From Chloroflexota bacterium (GTDB lineage: Bacteria; Chloroflexota; Anaerolineae; B4-G1; DUEL01), in assembly GCA_014874475.1 (NCBI GenBank), contig JADBJJ010000027.1, positions 1 to 64,000 of the forward strand: 64,000 nucleotides of DNA. Reading direction: 5' to 3'. How positions within the stretch are numbered: the first letter of the stretch is position 1; every line of letters begins with the position of its first letter. Below, piece by piece: positions 37,138-46,486 of this stretch. The notes beneath the pieces are model-generated. The model searched no databases. It saw nothing but the letters and a program-made list of their open reading frames with translations, and was not told where the DNA came from. The translations under genes were made by a program, and so were the position numbers.

Positions 37138-39210
37138 ATGGATCATAGTGAGAATGTTGGCAAGTACAAGGCAATAGCATACGTACTTATAATAGTTTTA
37201 ACTACTCTGATTATGATGCCCCGTTGGGCATTCTCAGAATTTGGCTTGCTGGATGACGGCGTAACTCTTGACCTCGCTCCCCATATTCTGGAAAAGCTTT
37301 CTGTTGGCAATATAGGTTATTTGCTGCAGTTAGAGACCTATAGAGGCAGATTTCGTCCCTTCTATTGGCTGTATTACTCCATCCAGTATCCTCTATGGGG
37401 CAGGACTCCATTTGGTTATTTCGTAGTGCAGTGGTTGAATTTAATGTTCACAGGGATAGCAGTTTATGCCCTTGTTGAAATGGCCTCACGAAACACAGTT
37501 GCGGGACTGGCAAGTGGCGTGCTATATGTACTATCTCCCGTAGTTGTGGAGAATTATTTCACCTTATCCAAACCGGAACCAGTGCTTGTCTTATCGCTTG
37601 TTCTATCGATCCTCCTGATGTTTAAGGCCGCTGAAGCGCAATCTAATTTTACAAAGAACGCATTCTTTTGTGGGGCGGCTCTGTTTCTTGCTCTTGGCTA
37701 CTTGACCAAAGAGACAGCTATATCAATGACCTTGATCAGCGGTCTATGGTTCATCGGTATCGCACTCCGAAAGCAAGCGTCTGAAAATTCAATTCTCTAC
37801 CCAATGGTCAAGCGTTGTTTCCTGGTTAATGTGATCTATATCATTATCGTTATCTTAGCAAGGACTGTGCTGGAGATAGCCCCAGTTGCGAAGGGAGAGT
37901 ATTCGCAATACTACATTTTTACGCCGGACAACCTTTCCCGTTCTCTCTTGAAACATCTCGGATGGCATCTGCGGGATTTCGGTTATCTCTTTATCATAAT
38001 GGCCTTCCTCATCAGTTTGAGGATGATTCAAAGGGGACAAATATTACAGCGACAGGAAAAGGTAGTCTTGATAGGAAGTGTCATTTGGATAGCGGGTCAC
38101 ACTTTGATAATGCTTCCCTGGCATTCAACGCTTGAGTACTTTCTGCTTCCGGTCTCTTTGGGAACCGCAGTCTTTGGCGGGATTGGTGTCAGTATTATAT
38201 TAAGATATGCACTGACCAATGGTATTTCTGTGCTTGTGAGATCTTTATCTCGCATAAGCCTGATCAGCGTATTGTTGATTGGCTATATTGCTTTGATAAA
38301 TGGAGGCATCAACGGCTTTGTTCAAATTGCTGTTGATTCAGCCAATGCGGCCCTTATGCGCTATTTGGCATCATCTGTGCCAATAAATGGGGTCATTTTG
38401 GTTAATCTCCCGGAGCCCAATGAGTATGTTCTTGAAATGGGGTTGCACTTGCGAATCATGTATGATAGGCCGGATATTCAAGTGAGATATTTTGGTAGTT
38501 TTGATTTAACCGGTGATGTAGATGCTTTTATTGTCACGCCAGTTATGGTCAACCAGCTTATCCCATCGGTACGCATAGCTGTATATGAGAGCGGGGCAAA
38601 GACATGGGAACGCAACCTTCAGACCTATCCCGTTGAGGCCGTTCATCAAATCATTTTGAGGGTGCAACTCTTGACAATACACCTTGAGCAAGTAATCTGC
38701 CCCGTACTGACATGGTCTGATACCCGAGATCCTTTCTATTGTGAGGTCAAGAGGCCTTTCGTAAATACGCGCGTTTTTGAATTTGGCTGGAAAATCTATC
38801 GGGTAAGAGAGGCAGTGTGCCGGTCCCAGGCTGGGGAAGGTTGGTATGATCTTGAACGCGCAAATCAAGACTGGTGGCGCTGGACGGATGGACGGGGACT
38901 GCTGAAGGTCTTCGTCAACCAGGACACAAGCATCACACTTTCGGGAGAGATCGCTTCCATCCAGCGTCCCAACCGTGTGGATGTTCTGCTTGGTGGCGAG
39001 AAGGTAGCGACATTGAATATGGATGACCAGGAGTGGTGGTTGCCCCTTGGGCCATTGACGCTTCCGCTGAAGACAGGGGAAAACACCATTGAGTTCGTCA
39101 GCCACAACCCGGCTATCACAATTCCCACAGATAGCCGCCCGCTGGCAATCGCTGTTAAGAATTTACATCTTCAAACAGAAGACGGTCAGGTCTGCGAATT
39201 GCAGCCCTGA
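37138..39210 (+). CDS. GT-C-like membrane glycosyltransferase with C-terminal WRWT domain
   Basis: A 690-residue polytopic protein with about eleven hydrophobic segments in the first 410 residues. After TM1 comes an acidic pair in GLLDDG (about 37-42), and a KPEPVL and GYLTKETA pattern follows (about 142 and 188), as in GT39/ArnT-like lipid-linked sugar transferases. The rest is extracytoplasmic and ends in a beta domain (about 570-665) with WWRWTDGRG and ENTIEFVSHNP. A second, orphan copy of that domain lies just upstream. The DNA is among the AT-richest in the window. Confidence 0.72.
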   Translation: MDHSENVGKYKAIAYVLIIVLTTLIMMPRWAFSEFGLLDDGVTLDLAPHILEKLSVGNIGYLLQLETYRGRFRPFYWLYYSIQYPLWGRTPFGYFVVQWLNLMFTGIAVYALVEMASRNTVAGLASGVLYVLSPVVVENYFTLSKPEPVLVLSLVLSILLMFKAAEAQSNFTKNAFFCGAALFLALGYLTKETAISMTLISGLWFIGIALRKQASENSILYPMVKRCFLVNVIYIIIVILARTVLEIAPVAKGEYSQYYIFTPDNLSRSLLKHLGWHLRDFGYLFIIMAFLISLRMIQRGQILQRQEKVVLIGSVIWIAGHTLIMLPWHSTLEYFLLPVSLGTAVFGGIGVSIILRYALTNGISVLVRSLSRISLISVLLIGYIALINGGINGFVQIAVDSANAALMRYLASSVPINGVILVNLPEPNEYVLEMGLHLRIMYDRPDIQVRYFGSFDLTGDVDAFIVTPVMVNQLIPSVRIAVYESGAKTWERNLQTYPVEAVHQIILRVQLLTIHLEQVICPVLTWSDTRDPFYCEVKRPFVNTRVFEFGWKIYRVREAVCRSQAGEGWYDLERANQDWWRWTDGRGLLKVFVNQDTSITLSGEIASIQRPNRVDVLLGGEKVATLNMDDQEWWLPLGPLTLPLKTGENTIEFVSHNPAITIPTDSRPLAIAVKNLHLQTEDGQVCELQP

Positions 39211-39241
39211 AGGGCTAAATCCCATTTCGGAGGAGGCAACT

Positions 39242-40258
39242 ATGGACTGGAAAGGCATAAATGTCTTGGTCACCGGTGGTGCTTCGTTCATCGGTTCGCA
39301 CCTCACCGACGCGCTGGTTGAGCGGGGTGCCAGGGTGCGCATTGTGGATGATCTCTCCAGCGGCAAACTGGAGAACATCCAGCATCACCTGGCTCAGGGC
39401 ACGGTGGAATTTATGCAGGCGGACCTGCGCGAGCCGGGCATCGCACGCGCAGCGATGAAGGATATTCAGATTGTGTTTCACCTCGCAGCCGATCATGGTG
39501 GACGCGGATACGTGGACCTGCACCAGGCCGGGCCGGCCTCCAACCTGTTTTTGGATGGATTGGTCTTCTGGGAGGCCCGCCGGGCCGGAGTGGAAAAGGT
39601 GATTTTTGCTTCATCGGGTTGTGTGTACCCCAACTTTTTACAAAGCGATGTAAACCGGGAGATATACCTGACCGAAGATCTGGTCAAACCGCCCTATGAC
39701 GCTGACAACATGTACGGCTGGGCTAAACTGATGGCCGAACTGACGTTGAAGGCCTGTTACAGCGAATACGGCATGAAGGCGGCCTCGTGTCGCTACTTTA
39801 CGGTGTATGGCCCGCGCGGGGTAGAGAACCACGCGGTCATCGCGATGATTGCCAGAGCCTTCATCGGCCAGAACCCCTTTGAGGTATGGGGGGATGGCAC
39901 ACAGGTGCGCAACTGGACGTACATTGATGACATCGTGCGCGGGACAATTATGGCGGCCGAGAAAATTGACGATGGCACCGCAGTCAATCTGGGAACAATG
40001 GAGCGGGTGCGGGTGATTGATGCGGTGAAGATGGTGCTGGAATATACCGGCCATCAGGCCGAAATCCGCTTCCGACCGGATATGCCCACCGGCCCGTTGA
40101 ATCGCGTGGCCGATAACTCCCTGGCCAGGAAACTGCTGGGGTGGGAGCCGCTGGTGCTGTTCCAAGAAGGGCTCAAACGCACCATTGATTGGTATTTCGC
40201 AACCAAAAACCGGGAACAGGTGCGAAAGGTGCTGGAGCGGATGTTGACCGAGCGCTGA
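39242..40258 (+). CDS. NAD-dependent nucleotide-sugar epimerase/dehydratase
   Basis: A 338-residue extended SDR. NAD-binding motif GGASFIGSHL (residues 12-21), the SSGCVYP Ser region near 124, and the catalytic YGWAK (Tyr near 157). It resembles UDP-glucose 4-epimerase and GDP-mannose 3,5-epimerase relatives; the exact sugar cannot be told. ATG 39242 follows GGAGGAGG. The frame extends upstream into the previous gene, but that part is not conserved. GC content rises again from here. Confidence 0.9.
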   Translation: MDWKGINVLVTGGASFIGSHLTDALVERGARVRIVDDLSSGKLENIQHHLAQGTVEFMQADLREPGIARAAMKDIQIVFHLAADHGGRGYVDLHQAGPASNLFLDGLVFWEARRAGVEKVIFASSGCVYPNFLQSDVNREIYLTEDLVKPPYDADNMYGWAKLMAELTLKACYSEYGMKAASCRYFTVYGPRGVENHAVIAMIARAFIGQNPFEVWGDGTQVRNWTYIDDIVRGTIMAAEKIDDGTAVNLGTMERVRVIDAVKMVLEYTGHQAEIRFRPDMPTGPLNRVADNSLARKLLGWEPLVLFQEGLKRTIDWYFATKNREQVRKVLERMLTER

Positions 40259-40317
40259 AAGCCGGGTTATTTGGAAAATCCAACCTGCCAGGACGGTGTT
40301 GCCACAAGGTGGTTGGC

Positions 40318-41250
40318 ATGACCGGTCTGCCGTTAGTCTCTATTGTTACACCTTCACTCAACCAGGGCCGTTTTATCGGTGACACAATTGAGTCGGTACT
40401 AGGCCAGGATTACCCTCGCATTGAATACATCATCGTAGATGGTGGTTCCACGGATGAGACCCTGACTTTGCTCCAGAGTTACAGCAATCGGTTGCGCTGG
40501 ATATCCGAACCGGACGGGGGACAAAGTGCGGCGATTAATAAAGGCTGGCAGCAGACAACCGGGGAAATCGTTGCCTGGCTAAATTCTGATGATACCTACC
40601 TGCCCGGGGCGGTCAGCCAGGCGGTGGCTTTTCTCCAAGATCACCCTGAAGTGGATGCTGTCTACGGCGACTGTGATTACATAGACCTGAAAGGCCGTTT
40701 TCTTCGGCCGTACCCTGCTCGCCCTTTCGATTATCTGGAGATGGTGCGTACAGCGGTCAACTATATCCCGCAGCCCGCCACGTTTATCCGTCGGCGTGCG
40801 TTGGAGCCCCTCGGATACCTTGATGAAACACTTCATTATATCATGGATTTTGACTGTTGGCTGCGGTTGGGGGTCCAACATGCTCTGGCTTATCTACCGG
40901 TGCGCTTGGCAATGTTGCGCCTGCATCCAGAGGCCAAATCTGTCCGCAAGATTGATGGTTTTTCCCGCGAATTCGTTTATGTTTATCAACGCCTGTTTGC
41001 CCTACCCAACCTGCCAGCAACTGTGCGTGCGATAGCAACCGAAGCGATGAGCAACGCTTACTACCTGGCCGCTTATTTTTCCTTCTGGGCCGGGAGTGTG
41101 GAAAGAGCCCGTTATTACGGGTTTCAAGCCTGGCGTCTGCGTCCGTTCAGATTTCGTCGCCTGTTGCCTTTCTTGGTGCTGGGGGAACTGGGACTAAAAC
41201 TGGCACGAAAATTGCGCGGTAGCCCCTTTGACGAGGGTGTTAATCCTTGA
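40318..41250 (+). CDS. GT2 family glycosyltransferase
   Basis: A 310-residue GT-A enzyme: SIVTPSLNQGRFIGDTIESVL, VDGGSTDETL, GQSAAINKGW and WLNSDDTY (metal site near residue 89). Same subfamily as the gene at 33958-34854. ATG 40318 is chosen because it directly precedes the conserved strand; an open frame runs upstream to 40189 inside the epimerase gene. It is coupled to the next gene (TTGA overlap). Confidence 0.9.
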   Translation: MTGLPLVSIVTPSLNQGRFIGDTIESVLGQDYPRIEYIIVDGGSTDETLTLLQSYSNRLRWISEPDGGQSAAINKGWQQTTGEIVAWLNSDDTYLPGAVSQAVAFLQDHPEVDAVYGDCDYIDLKGRFLRPYPARPFDYLEMVRTAVNYIPQPATFIRRRALEPLGYLDETLHYIMDFDCWLRLGVQHALAYLPVRLAMLRLHPEAKSVRKIDGFSREFVYVYQRLFALPNLPATVRAIATEAMSNAYYLAAYFSFWAGSVERARYYGFQAWRLRPFRFRRLLPFLVLGELGLKLARKLRGSPFDEGVNP

Positions 41251-43526
41251 GATACATGCTGAACACCGTTGCCCTTCTCTACGATCCCTTCCTCCACATA
41301 GGTGGCATTGAAACACACCTGCTTTCTCTGCTGCGCTATGGCACTCGGAATCGGTATCGCTGGCTGGTATTCGCCCTGTCCTCTCCCACCTTTCAAGCAC
41401 AAGCCGAGGCCTCAGGCGCGCGGGTGGTTCCCTGGCGACCGGCGTACCAGTTAGACGTTGCAGCATTGATCCGCTTGCTGCATCTGCTACGCGTTCATAG
41501 TGTCAACCTGGTTCACGCACACAGCCCACGCGCGGCCTTCTTTGGCCGGGTGGCTGCCTGCTTATTGGGATTGCCGGTTGTCGTCACCGTGCATCTCCCC
41601 CCATACTATTATGTTCGTGGACAGAACGCTCGTGCTCGCTGTAAGCGTTGGCTCTACCGTCACATTGAACGAGTCCTGAACCACAGGTTTTCTGATCGTC
41701 TCATTTATGTCTCCTCGCGCGTCGGCTGGGAGGCGATTGAGTGCGGCCTGGCGCCGCGCGAGCGCACGACGGTCGTCGAGAACGGGATTGACCTGGCACC
41801 CTTTGCGGACCGCGGGCGGAGACAATCTTTGCGCGAGGCGTTGGGCGCCTCGCCAGCAACAACTGTGCTGTGCTGTGTCGGCCGACTTGCCGAACAAAAG
41901 GGCATTGATGTTTTGCTGGAAGCGTTCTATGCACTGGAACCCCAAAAGCGGGAGTTACGCCTCTGGCTGGTCGGCGATGGCCCGCTGCGGGCTGCGCTGG
42001 AGACAGGGGTGCGTCAACTGGGCCTGGAGGCAAACGTGCAGTTTCTGGGCTTTCGTGACGACGTGCCCGACCTGCTGATGGCCAGCGACATTTTTGTCCT
42101 CCCCTCGCGCTACGAGGCCATGCCGATAACCGTCTTGGAGGCGATGGCGGCAGGGTTGCCCTGTGTGGTGACCGATGTGGGGGACAATGCCGAACTGGTA
42201 GAGGATAGCGTCGCTGGCCGAGTTGTACCCCCAGAAGACCCCGCGGCGCTGGCGGCGGCGTTGAGTCAACTGTTGACCACCCCGGCATTGCGCCGAGCGA
42301 TGGGGGACGCGGCCAGGCAAAAGGCACAGCACTACACTGCAGAGCGCATGGTGGCAAGCACGCTGGCTGTCTACGAACAGGTGTTGGGCCGTTCACTGGC
42401 TGTCCCATCGTGCGCGCAAGGTAAAGTTAATGGCGCGGAAGGCCCAATGCCAGGAGGCGGACCAACTTGCACATTGGCCGCCATCATCCCGGCCCACGAT
42501 GAGGCGTTGGTCATCGAGGGAACCGTGGCACGGCTGTGCGTGCAGATGCCGCTAGGTGCCGTCTTTGTCGTCGCCGACAACTGTACCGACGACACCGCCG
42601 TAGTCGCCTGCCGCGCCGGGGCGCGGGTCTGGGAACGGCGCCAGCCGGATCGTCCAGGCAAGGGTGCCGCCCTGCGCTGGTTCTTTGAAAATCCCCAGGC
42701 CGAACTGGCCGGATGTACCTATGTCTGTATCTTTGATGCGGACTCCATCGTGCACCGAGATTTTTTCACCCACATCCGGCGGGCTCTGGAGAGCGGCGCC
42801 GAAGTGGTCCAGGGGTTTGTACAGCCGGTAGGGTTTCACACCTCCGTTGCCGCCACCCTTGCCGCCTACTCGGAAGTGCTCTCTCAGGTGCTGGACGATC
42901 GCCTGCGGGCCCGGCTTGGCTGGTCGGTGCCGCTGCGGGGTACGGGGATGGTCTTCCGCACCGACCTGCTGCGGGATCTGCTTTTATCTGTACATACCCA
43001 AACAGAAGACGCTGAACTGACCCTGCTGCTGGCCGAGCGGGGCATCCGGGTTCATTTCGCGCCGGAGGCAGTGGTTTTTGATCCCAAGCCGCCGGATGCG
43101 GCGCTGGTCTCCCGCCAGCGGGCGCGCTGGTTGCGGGGGCTGGCGCAGGTCTGGCAGGATTACCGGCCTCTGATTTTGCGCCTTCTCTTGCGCGGGCCGG
43201 CATGCTGGTGGCTGCTGCAAGCGGTACTGCTCAAGCCCAAGACCCTGCTATCCGCTCTCAAAGCGGCCCTTCTGCTGGGAACGCTGATTTTGCCGCTCTC
43301 CAACCTCTGGCGCTGGGCGGCGGCGATATGGTTGCTGACCGACGTTCTCTACTACGCACTGGGCCTGATTCTGGTGCCGGGCGCCGATCGCGGCCGTTAC
43401 GCCCGGGCTCTGCTGCTGGCGCCGGTTTATCTGGGGGTGTGGGGACGCAGTCTGATCACGGCTTGCCGCCATCGGGCAGGATGGTTGCGGGTGCGGCCGG
43501 AGGATGCGGGCCCGGCGAGCAGTTAA
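41247..43526 (+). CDS. GT4-GT2 fusion glycosyltransferase, membrane-anchored
   Basis: A 759-residue fusion. The N-terminal GT-B GT4 domain (about 1-385) has GGIETHLLSLLRYG, GRLAEQKGIDVLLEA near 212 and SRYEAMPITVLEAMAAGLP near 287. The GT2 domain (about 408-650) has AAIIPAHDEA, IFDADS (DxD near 495) and RQRARWLRG (QxxRW near 623), the signature of processive membrane GT2 enzymes. About three hydrophobic segments follow (650-745). It could therefore transfer two different sugars in succession. It begins with TTG 41247, overlapping the previous stop, or with ATG 41256. Confidence 0.88.
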   Translation: MRYMLNTVALLYDPFLHIGGIETHLLSLLRYGTRNRYRWLVFALSSPTFQAQAEASGARVVPWRPAYQLDVAALIRLLHLLRVHSVNLVHAHSPRAAFFGRVAACLLGLPVVVTVHLPPYYYVRGQNARARCKRWLYRHIERVLNHRFSDRLIYVSSRVGWEAIECGLAPRERTTVVENGIDLAPFADRGRRQSLREALGASPATTVLCCVGRLAEQKGIDVLLEAFYALEPQKRELRLWLVGDGPLRAALETGVRQLGLEANVQFLGFRDDVPDLLMASDIFVLPSRYEAMPITVLEAMAAGLPCVVTDVGDNAELVEDSVAGRVVPPEDPAALAAALSQLLTTPALRRAMGDAARQKAQHYTAERMVASTLAVYEQVLGRSLAVPSCAQGKVNGAEGPMPGGGPTCTLAAIIPAHDEALVIEGTVARLCVQMPLGAVFVVADNCTDDTAVVACRAGARVWERRQPDRPGKGAALRWFFENPQAELAGCTYVCIFDADSIVHRDFFTHIRRALESGAEVVQGFVQPVGFHTSVAATLAAYSEVLSQVLDDRLRARLGWSVPLRGTGMVFRTDLLRDLLLSVHTQTEDAELTLLLAERGIRVHFAPEAVVFDPKPPDAALVSRQRARWLRGLAQVWQDYRPLILRLLLRGPACWWLLQAVLLKPKTLLSALKAALLLGTLILPLSNLWRWAAAIWLLTDVLYYALGLILVPGADRGRYARALLLAPVYLGVWGRSLITACRHRAGWLRVRPEDAGPASS

Positions 43527-43529
43527 AAA

Positions 43530-43624
43530 GAATCCTCTTTGTATGCTTGTGCTGTACGGGAGAAACCACCAAACCACCAAGCCACAAAGATTGAGATAAT
43601 CCTCTTTGTGTCTTGGTGGTTCCC
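43530..43624. repeat. Intergenic inverted and direct repeat (ACCACCAAG type)
   Basis: AACCACCAAGCCACAAAGATT (43572-43592) pairs imperfectly with AATCCTCTTTGTGTCTTGGTGGTT (43598-43621). The right arm has a partial direct copy at about 43534-43551. An AACCACC duplication lies before the left arm. This is another dispersed non-coding repeat type. Confidence 0.6.
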
Positions 43625-43673
43625 TCAGTGCGATTTGTGCCCCCTGCGACTCTGCGACCCGTTCAACGGAGGT

Positions 43674-43701
43674 TTGCATTAAGCCAGGAATCGCGTATAA
43701 T
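43674..43701 (+). promoter_or_regulatory. Promoter with perfect -10
   Basis: TTGCAT (43674-43679), 16-base spacer, TATAAT (43696-43701). It precedes the broken HEPN gene and could now drive the glycosyltransferase gene at 44050. Confidence 0.55.
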
Positions 43702-43781
43702 TTACCCCGCTGAAGGGGGGCGATGGCGAAAGGGCTATCCGCTCCTGCGTTTCCCCCGCTATGACCTGACCAGACCGGACG

Positions 43782-43992
43782 ATGAACAGAGCCCACGACT
43801 GGCTGGAGCAGGCGAAACGAGACCTGGAGCACGCTCACCAAAGTAATTGGCTTGAGGTACTTTGAGTGGGCCTGCTTTGCGGCCCAGCCGGCGGCCGGGA
43901 AAGCCCTCAAGGCGCTCCGCCTGTGGCTGGGGAGGGATATGGCTTATGGACAGGGACCGGATGCAGGAGCGTTGGCGAGAGGACTTGGCTGA
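43782..43992 (+). pseudogene. Frameshifted HEPN-domain gene remnant
   Basis: ATG 43782 starts MNRAHDWLEQAKRDLEHAHQ, a typical HEPN N-terminus, which stops at 43863-43865. The domain continues in another frame from about 43858 as YFEWACFAAQPAAGKALKALRLWLG, the second HEPN helix, and ends at 43990-43992. A frameshift near 43845-43860 has disrupted the gene. No recognisable MNT partner remains beside it. Confidence 0.72.
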
Positions 43993-44049
43993 AGCGAGGG
44001 ATCGAAAAGTTTTCGGAAGCCGAACGTTTTACCACTTCACTGGTATCCG

Positions 44050-45231
44050 TTGACTGATGGAGGGCTTTTGAACATCGTCTTCCCGTATCTGGCTCGCTGG
44101 CGTTCGGCCAACCGCTCCCGCTACCACCATCTCCTGGAGGGAATGGCTCGGAGAGGCCATCGCGTCTGGGTTCTTCAGCCTCCCCCGCTTCCGGATGCCC
44201 AGGAGACGAACTACACGGAAATAGAGGCCCCGCTCCCTGCCAATTTGACCCTGGTAGATCTGCCAATTCCCACTCCTCTCTGGCGGACTCGCTTTCCCTT
44301 GAATAAACTGGTGAAGAAGGGGTTGGCCACCCTGGTGGCCCACCGGGTCATCCGCCATTTGGCCGAGCGTTGCCCTATAGATATCCTACTTTTGTATAAT
44401 ATTCCCCACGTGGCACTGACGCGCGCCATATCGGCTGCGGTCGTGATGGACGTGGCCGACGACCTGCTGGCGATGCTGGCGCACGAGGCGGGGTCTGCCC
44501 GAAGGGTCGTTCTGCCGCCCGCCCGTCGGGCCTTTGCCCATCTCCTGGCCTCCGCCCATCTGGTGACCTGCTCCTCATCGGTCCTGGCCGAGCGGTTGGG
44601 AAACGGGGTGCGGTGGCTGACCAACGGGGCCGACCTGGAGGCCGTCGCCCTGGCAGATGGGAGGGCGGTTCGCTCCCACTACCCGCATCCGATTGTCGGC
44701 TATGTGGGGGCCTTTGAGTACTTTGTGGACTTTGACCTGGTCTTGGATACGGCAGCCCGGTTGCCCCACTGTACCTTCTTGCTGGTAGGGGGAGGGCGAA
44801 ACTGGTCCCAGGTGCAGAAAGAGGCTCTGGGCCGGGGATTGGCAAACGTCCACCTGATCGGTCCGGTTCCATACTCCCAGGCGCTGGCCGCCGTTGCGGC
44901 GATGGATGTCGCGCTGCTACCTCTGCGTCTCGGTCCGGTGGCTGATGGCACCTGCCCGCTGAAACTTTTCGAGTATCTGGCGCTACGCCGGCCCGCCGTC
45001 AGCACCCCAACAGCGGAACTCTGCCGCATTGCCGTCGAGTGGGTCTTTTTCGGTCAGACCGCCGAGGAGTGGGCGGCGATCATCCGGGAGTTGGTAACAG
45101 AGCCTTCTCGGGCAGCCGAAAAGGTTCGGCGAGGTTATGCGGCTGTTCAGTCCCACTACTGCTGGGACCGACTGACGGAGCAACTGGAGGCCTGGATGGA
45201 AGAAGCGATGCAGAGGAGACGTGCCTCGTGA
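44050..45231 (+). CDS. GT4-like glycosyltransferase
   Basis: A 393-residue GT-B enzyme. N-terminal IVFPYLARWRSANRSRYHHLLEGMARRGHRV, donor-domain VGYVGAFEYFVDF near 217, LVGGGRNW near 246, and CPLKLFEYLALRRPAVST near 305, typical of GT4 enzymes acting on nucleotide sugars at the membrane. TTG 44068, 4 bases after GGAGG, is a likelier start than TTG 44050. Its end overlaps the wecB-like gene by 4 bases. Confidence 0.85.
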   Translation: MTDGGLLNIVFPYLARWRSANRSRYHHLLEGMARRGHRVWVLQPPPLPDAQETNYTEIEAPLPANLTLVDLPIPTPLWRTRFPLNKLVKKGLATLVAHRVIRHLAERCPIDILLLYNIPHVALTRAISAAVVMDVADDLLAMLAHEAGSARRVVLPPARRAFAHLLASAHLVTCSSSVLAERLGNGVRWLTNGADLEAVALADGRAVRSHYPHPIVGYVGAFEYFVDFDLVLDTAARLPHCTFLLVGGGRNWSQVQKEALGRGLANVHLIGPVPYSQALAAVAAMDVALLPLRLGPVADGTCPLKLFEYLALRRPAVSTPTAELCRIAVEWVFFGQTAEEWAAIIRELVTEPSRAAEKVRRGYAAVQSHYCWDRLTEQLEAWMEEAMQRRRAS

Positions 45232-46475
45232 AGGTCCTGGCTGTCTTCGGCACCCGGCCGGAAGCGATCAAACTGGCACCGGTGATCCGTGAACTGCGTC
45301 GGCGGTCGGCGGAACGGGAAATCCACTGCCGGATTTGCGTCACGGCCCAGCATCGGGAGATGCTGGATCAGGTGCTGGGTCTTTTCCGGATCGTACCCGA
45401 TGATGACCTGGAAGTGATGAGTGATCGTCAGACGCCCGCTCATGTGGCCTCAGCGGTGCTGGCCCGCCTGGAGCCCGTCCTGCGCCGAGAGCGGCCGGAT
45501 TGGGTTCTGGTCCAGGGGGATACCACCACGGTGGCGGCAGCCGCGTTGGCGGCTTTTTACGCCGGGGTGCGGGTGGGGCATGTAGAGGCCGGCCTGCGCA
45601 CATACGATAAATGGCAACCCTTTCCCGAGGAGATCAACCGCCGCATCGCCGGCGTGATCGCCGATCTGCATTTTGCTCCCACCGAACGGGCCTGCCAGAA
45701 TCTGCTGCGGGAGGGTGTGCCAACAGAGTGTGTGCGGGTCACCGGGAATCCGGTCATTGATGCCCTGCAATGGGTGGCCGGGTTGCCGCCAGATGTGGAG
45801 ACAACGGCCCTATTGCAGCAATTGGGTTTCAGCGAGATCTCGGGGGCGCAAACCGCTGGTCATGCGTCCCAGGAATCCGCTAACCGGATTCCCGTCTCCC
45901 GCGGCCCGCAACCTTGGGACCGTCGCTTGCGGCTGATCCTGGTGACGGCCCATCGGCGCGAGAACTTCGGGCGGCCCCTGGAGAACATCTGTGAGGCGCT
46001 TCGTCGGATCGCGGAGCGTTATCGGGATAGTGTACGCATTGTCTACCCGGTGCACCTGAACCCCAACGTGCGGGAGCCGGTGCACCGACTGTTGGGCAAT
46101 ATACCCAATATCACGCTGTTACCGCCTCTGGGCTATTTGTCGCTGGTACATTTGATGAAGCGCTCCTATCTCGTGCTGACAGATTCTGGCGGTATCCAGG
46201 AGGAGGCGCCGGGTTTGGGCAAGCCCGTCCTGGTGTTGCGGGCGGTCACCGAACGGCCGGAAGCGGTAGAAGCGGGAACGGTGCAGATTGTGGGAACCGA
46301 TCCGGAGCAAATCGTCCGTCAAACCGTCCTTCTTCTGGAGGATGAGATGGCCTACCGACGGATGGCGTGTGCGGTGAATCCCTACGGCGACGGGCGGGCC
46401 AGCCAGCGCATTGTGGCGGCGTTGCTGGGGGAGCCTTTCAGTCCCTTCGTTCCTGTAGAGGACAAGTCCTTTTGA
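45228..46475 (+). CDS. wecB: UDP-N-acetylglucosamine 2-epimerase (non-hydrolysing)
   Basis: A 415-residue enzyme that interconverts UDP-GlcNAc and UDP-ManNAc. VFGTRPEAIKLAPVI (6-20), QHREMLDQVL, GDTTT near 92, VGHVEAGLRTYDKWQPFPEE near 112, VTAHRRENFG near 240 and SGGIQEEAPGLGKPVLVLR near 318 are all present. A stretch of about 15-20 extra residues lies before VTAHRREN. GTG 45228 overlaps the previous stop (GTGA). It indicates ManNAc or a derivative in the surface glycan. Confidence 0.94.
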   Translation: MKVLAVFGTRPEAIKLAPVIRELRRRSAEREIHCRICVTAQHREMLDQVLGLFRIVPDDDLEVMSDRQTPAHVASAVLARLEPVLRRERPDWVLVQGDTTTVAAAALAAFYAGVRVGHVEAGLRTYDKWQPFPEEINRRIAGVIADLHFAPTERACQNLLREGVPTECVRVTGNPVIDALQWVAGLPPDVETTALLQQLGFSEISGAQTAGHASQESANRIPVSRGPQPWDRRLRLILVTAHRRENFGRPLENICEALRRIAERYRDSVRIVYPVHLNPNVREPVHRLLGNIPNITLLPPLGYLSLVHLMKRSYLVLTDSGGIQEEAPGLGKPVLVLRAVTERPEAVEAGTVQIVGTDPEQIVRQTVLLLEDEMAYRRMACAVNPYGDGRASQRIVAALLGEPFSPFVPVEDKSF

Positions 46476-46486
46476 GAGGCCCATAG

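Larger units (their letters stand above)
43527..44049. other. Gap between glycosyltransferase genes with repeat, promoter and HEPN remnant
   Basis: 523 bases holding the inverted repeat (43530-43624), a promoter (43674-43701), and a broken HEPN gene (43782-43992). A possible 13-codon frame starts at ATG 43723. No intact gene was seen. Confidence 0.6.
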
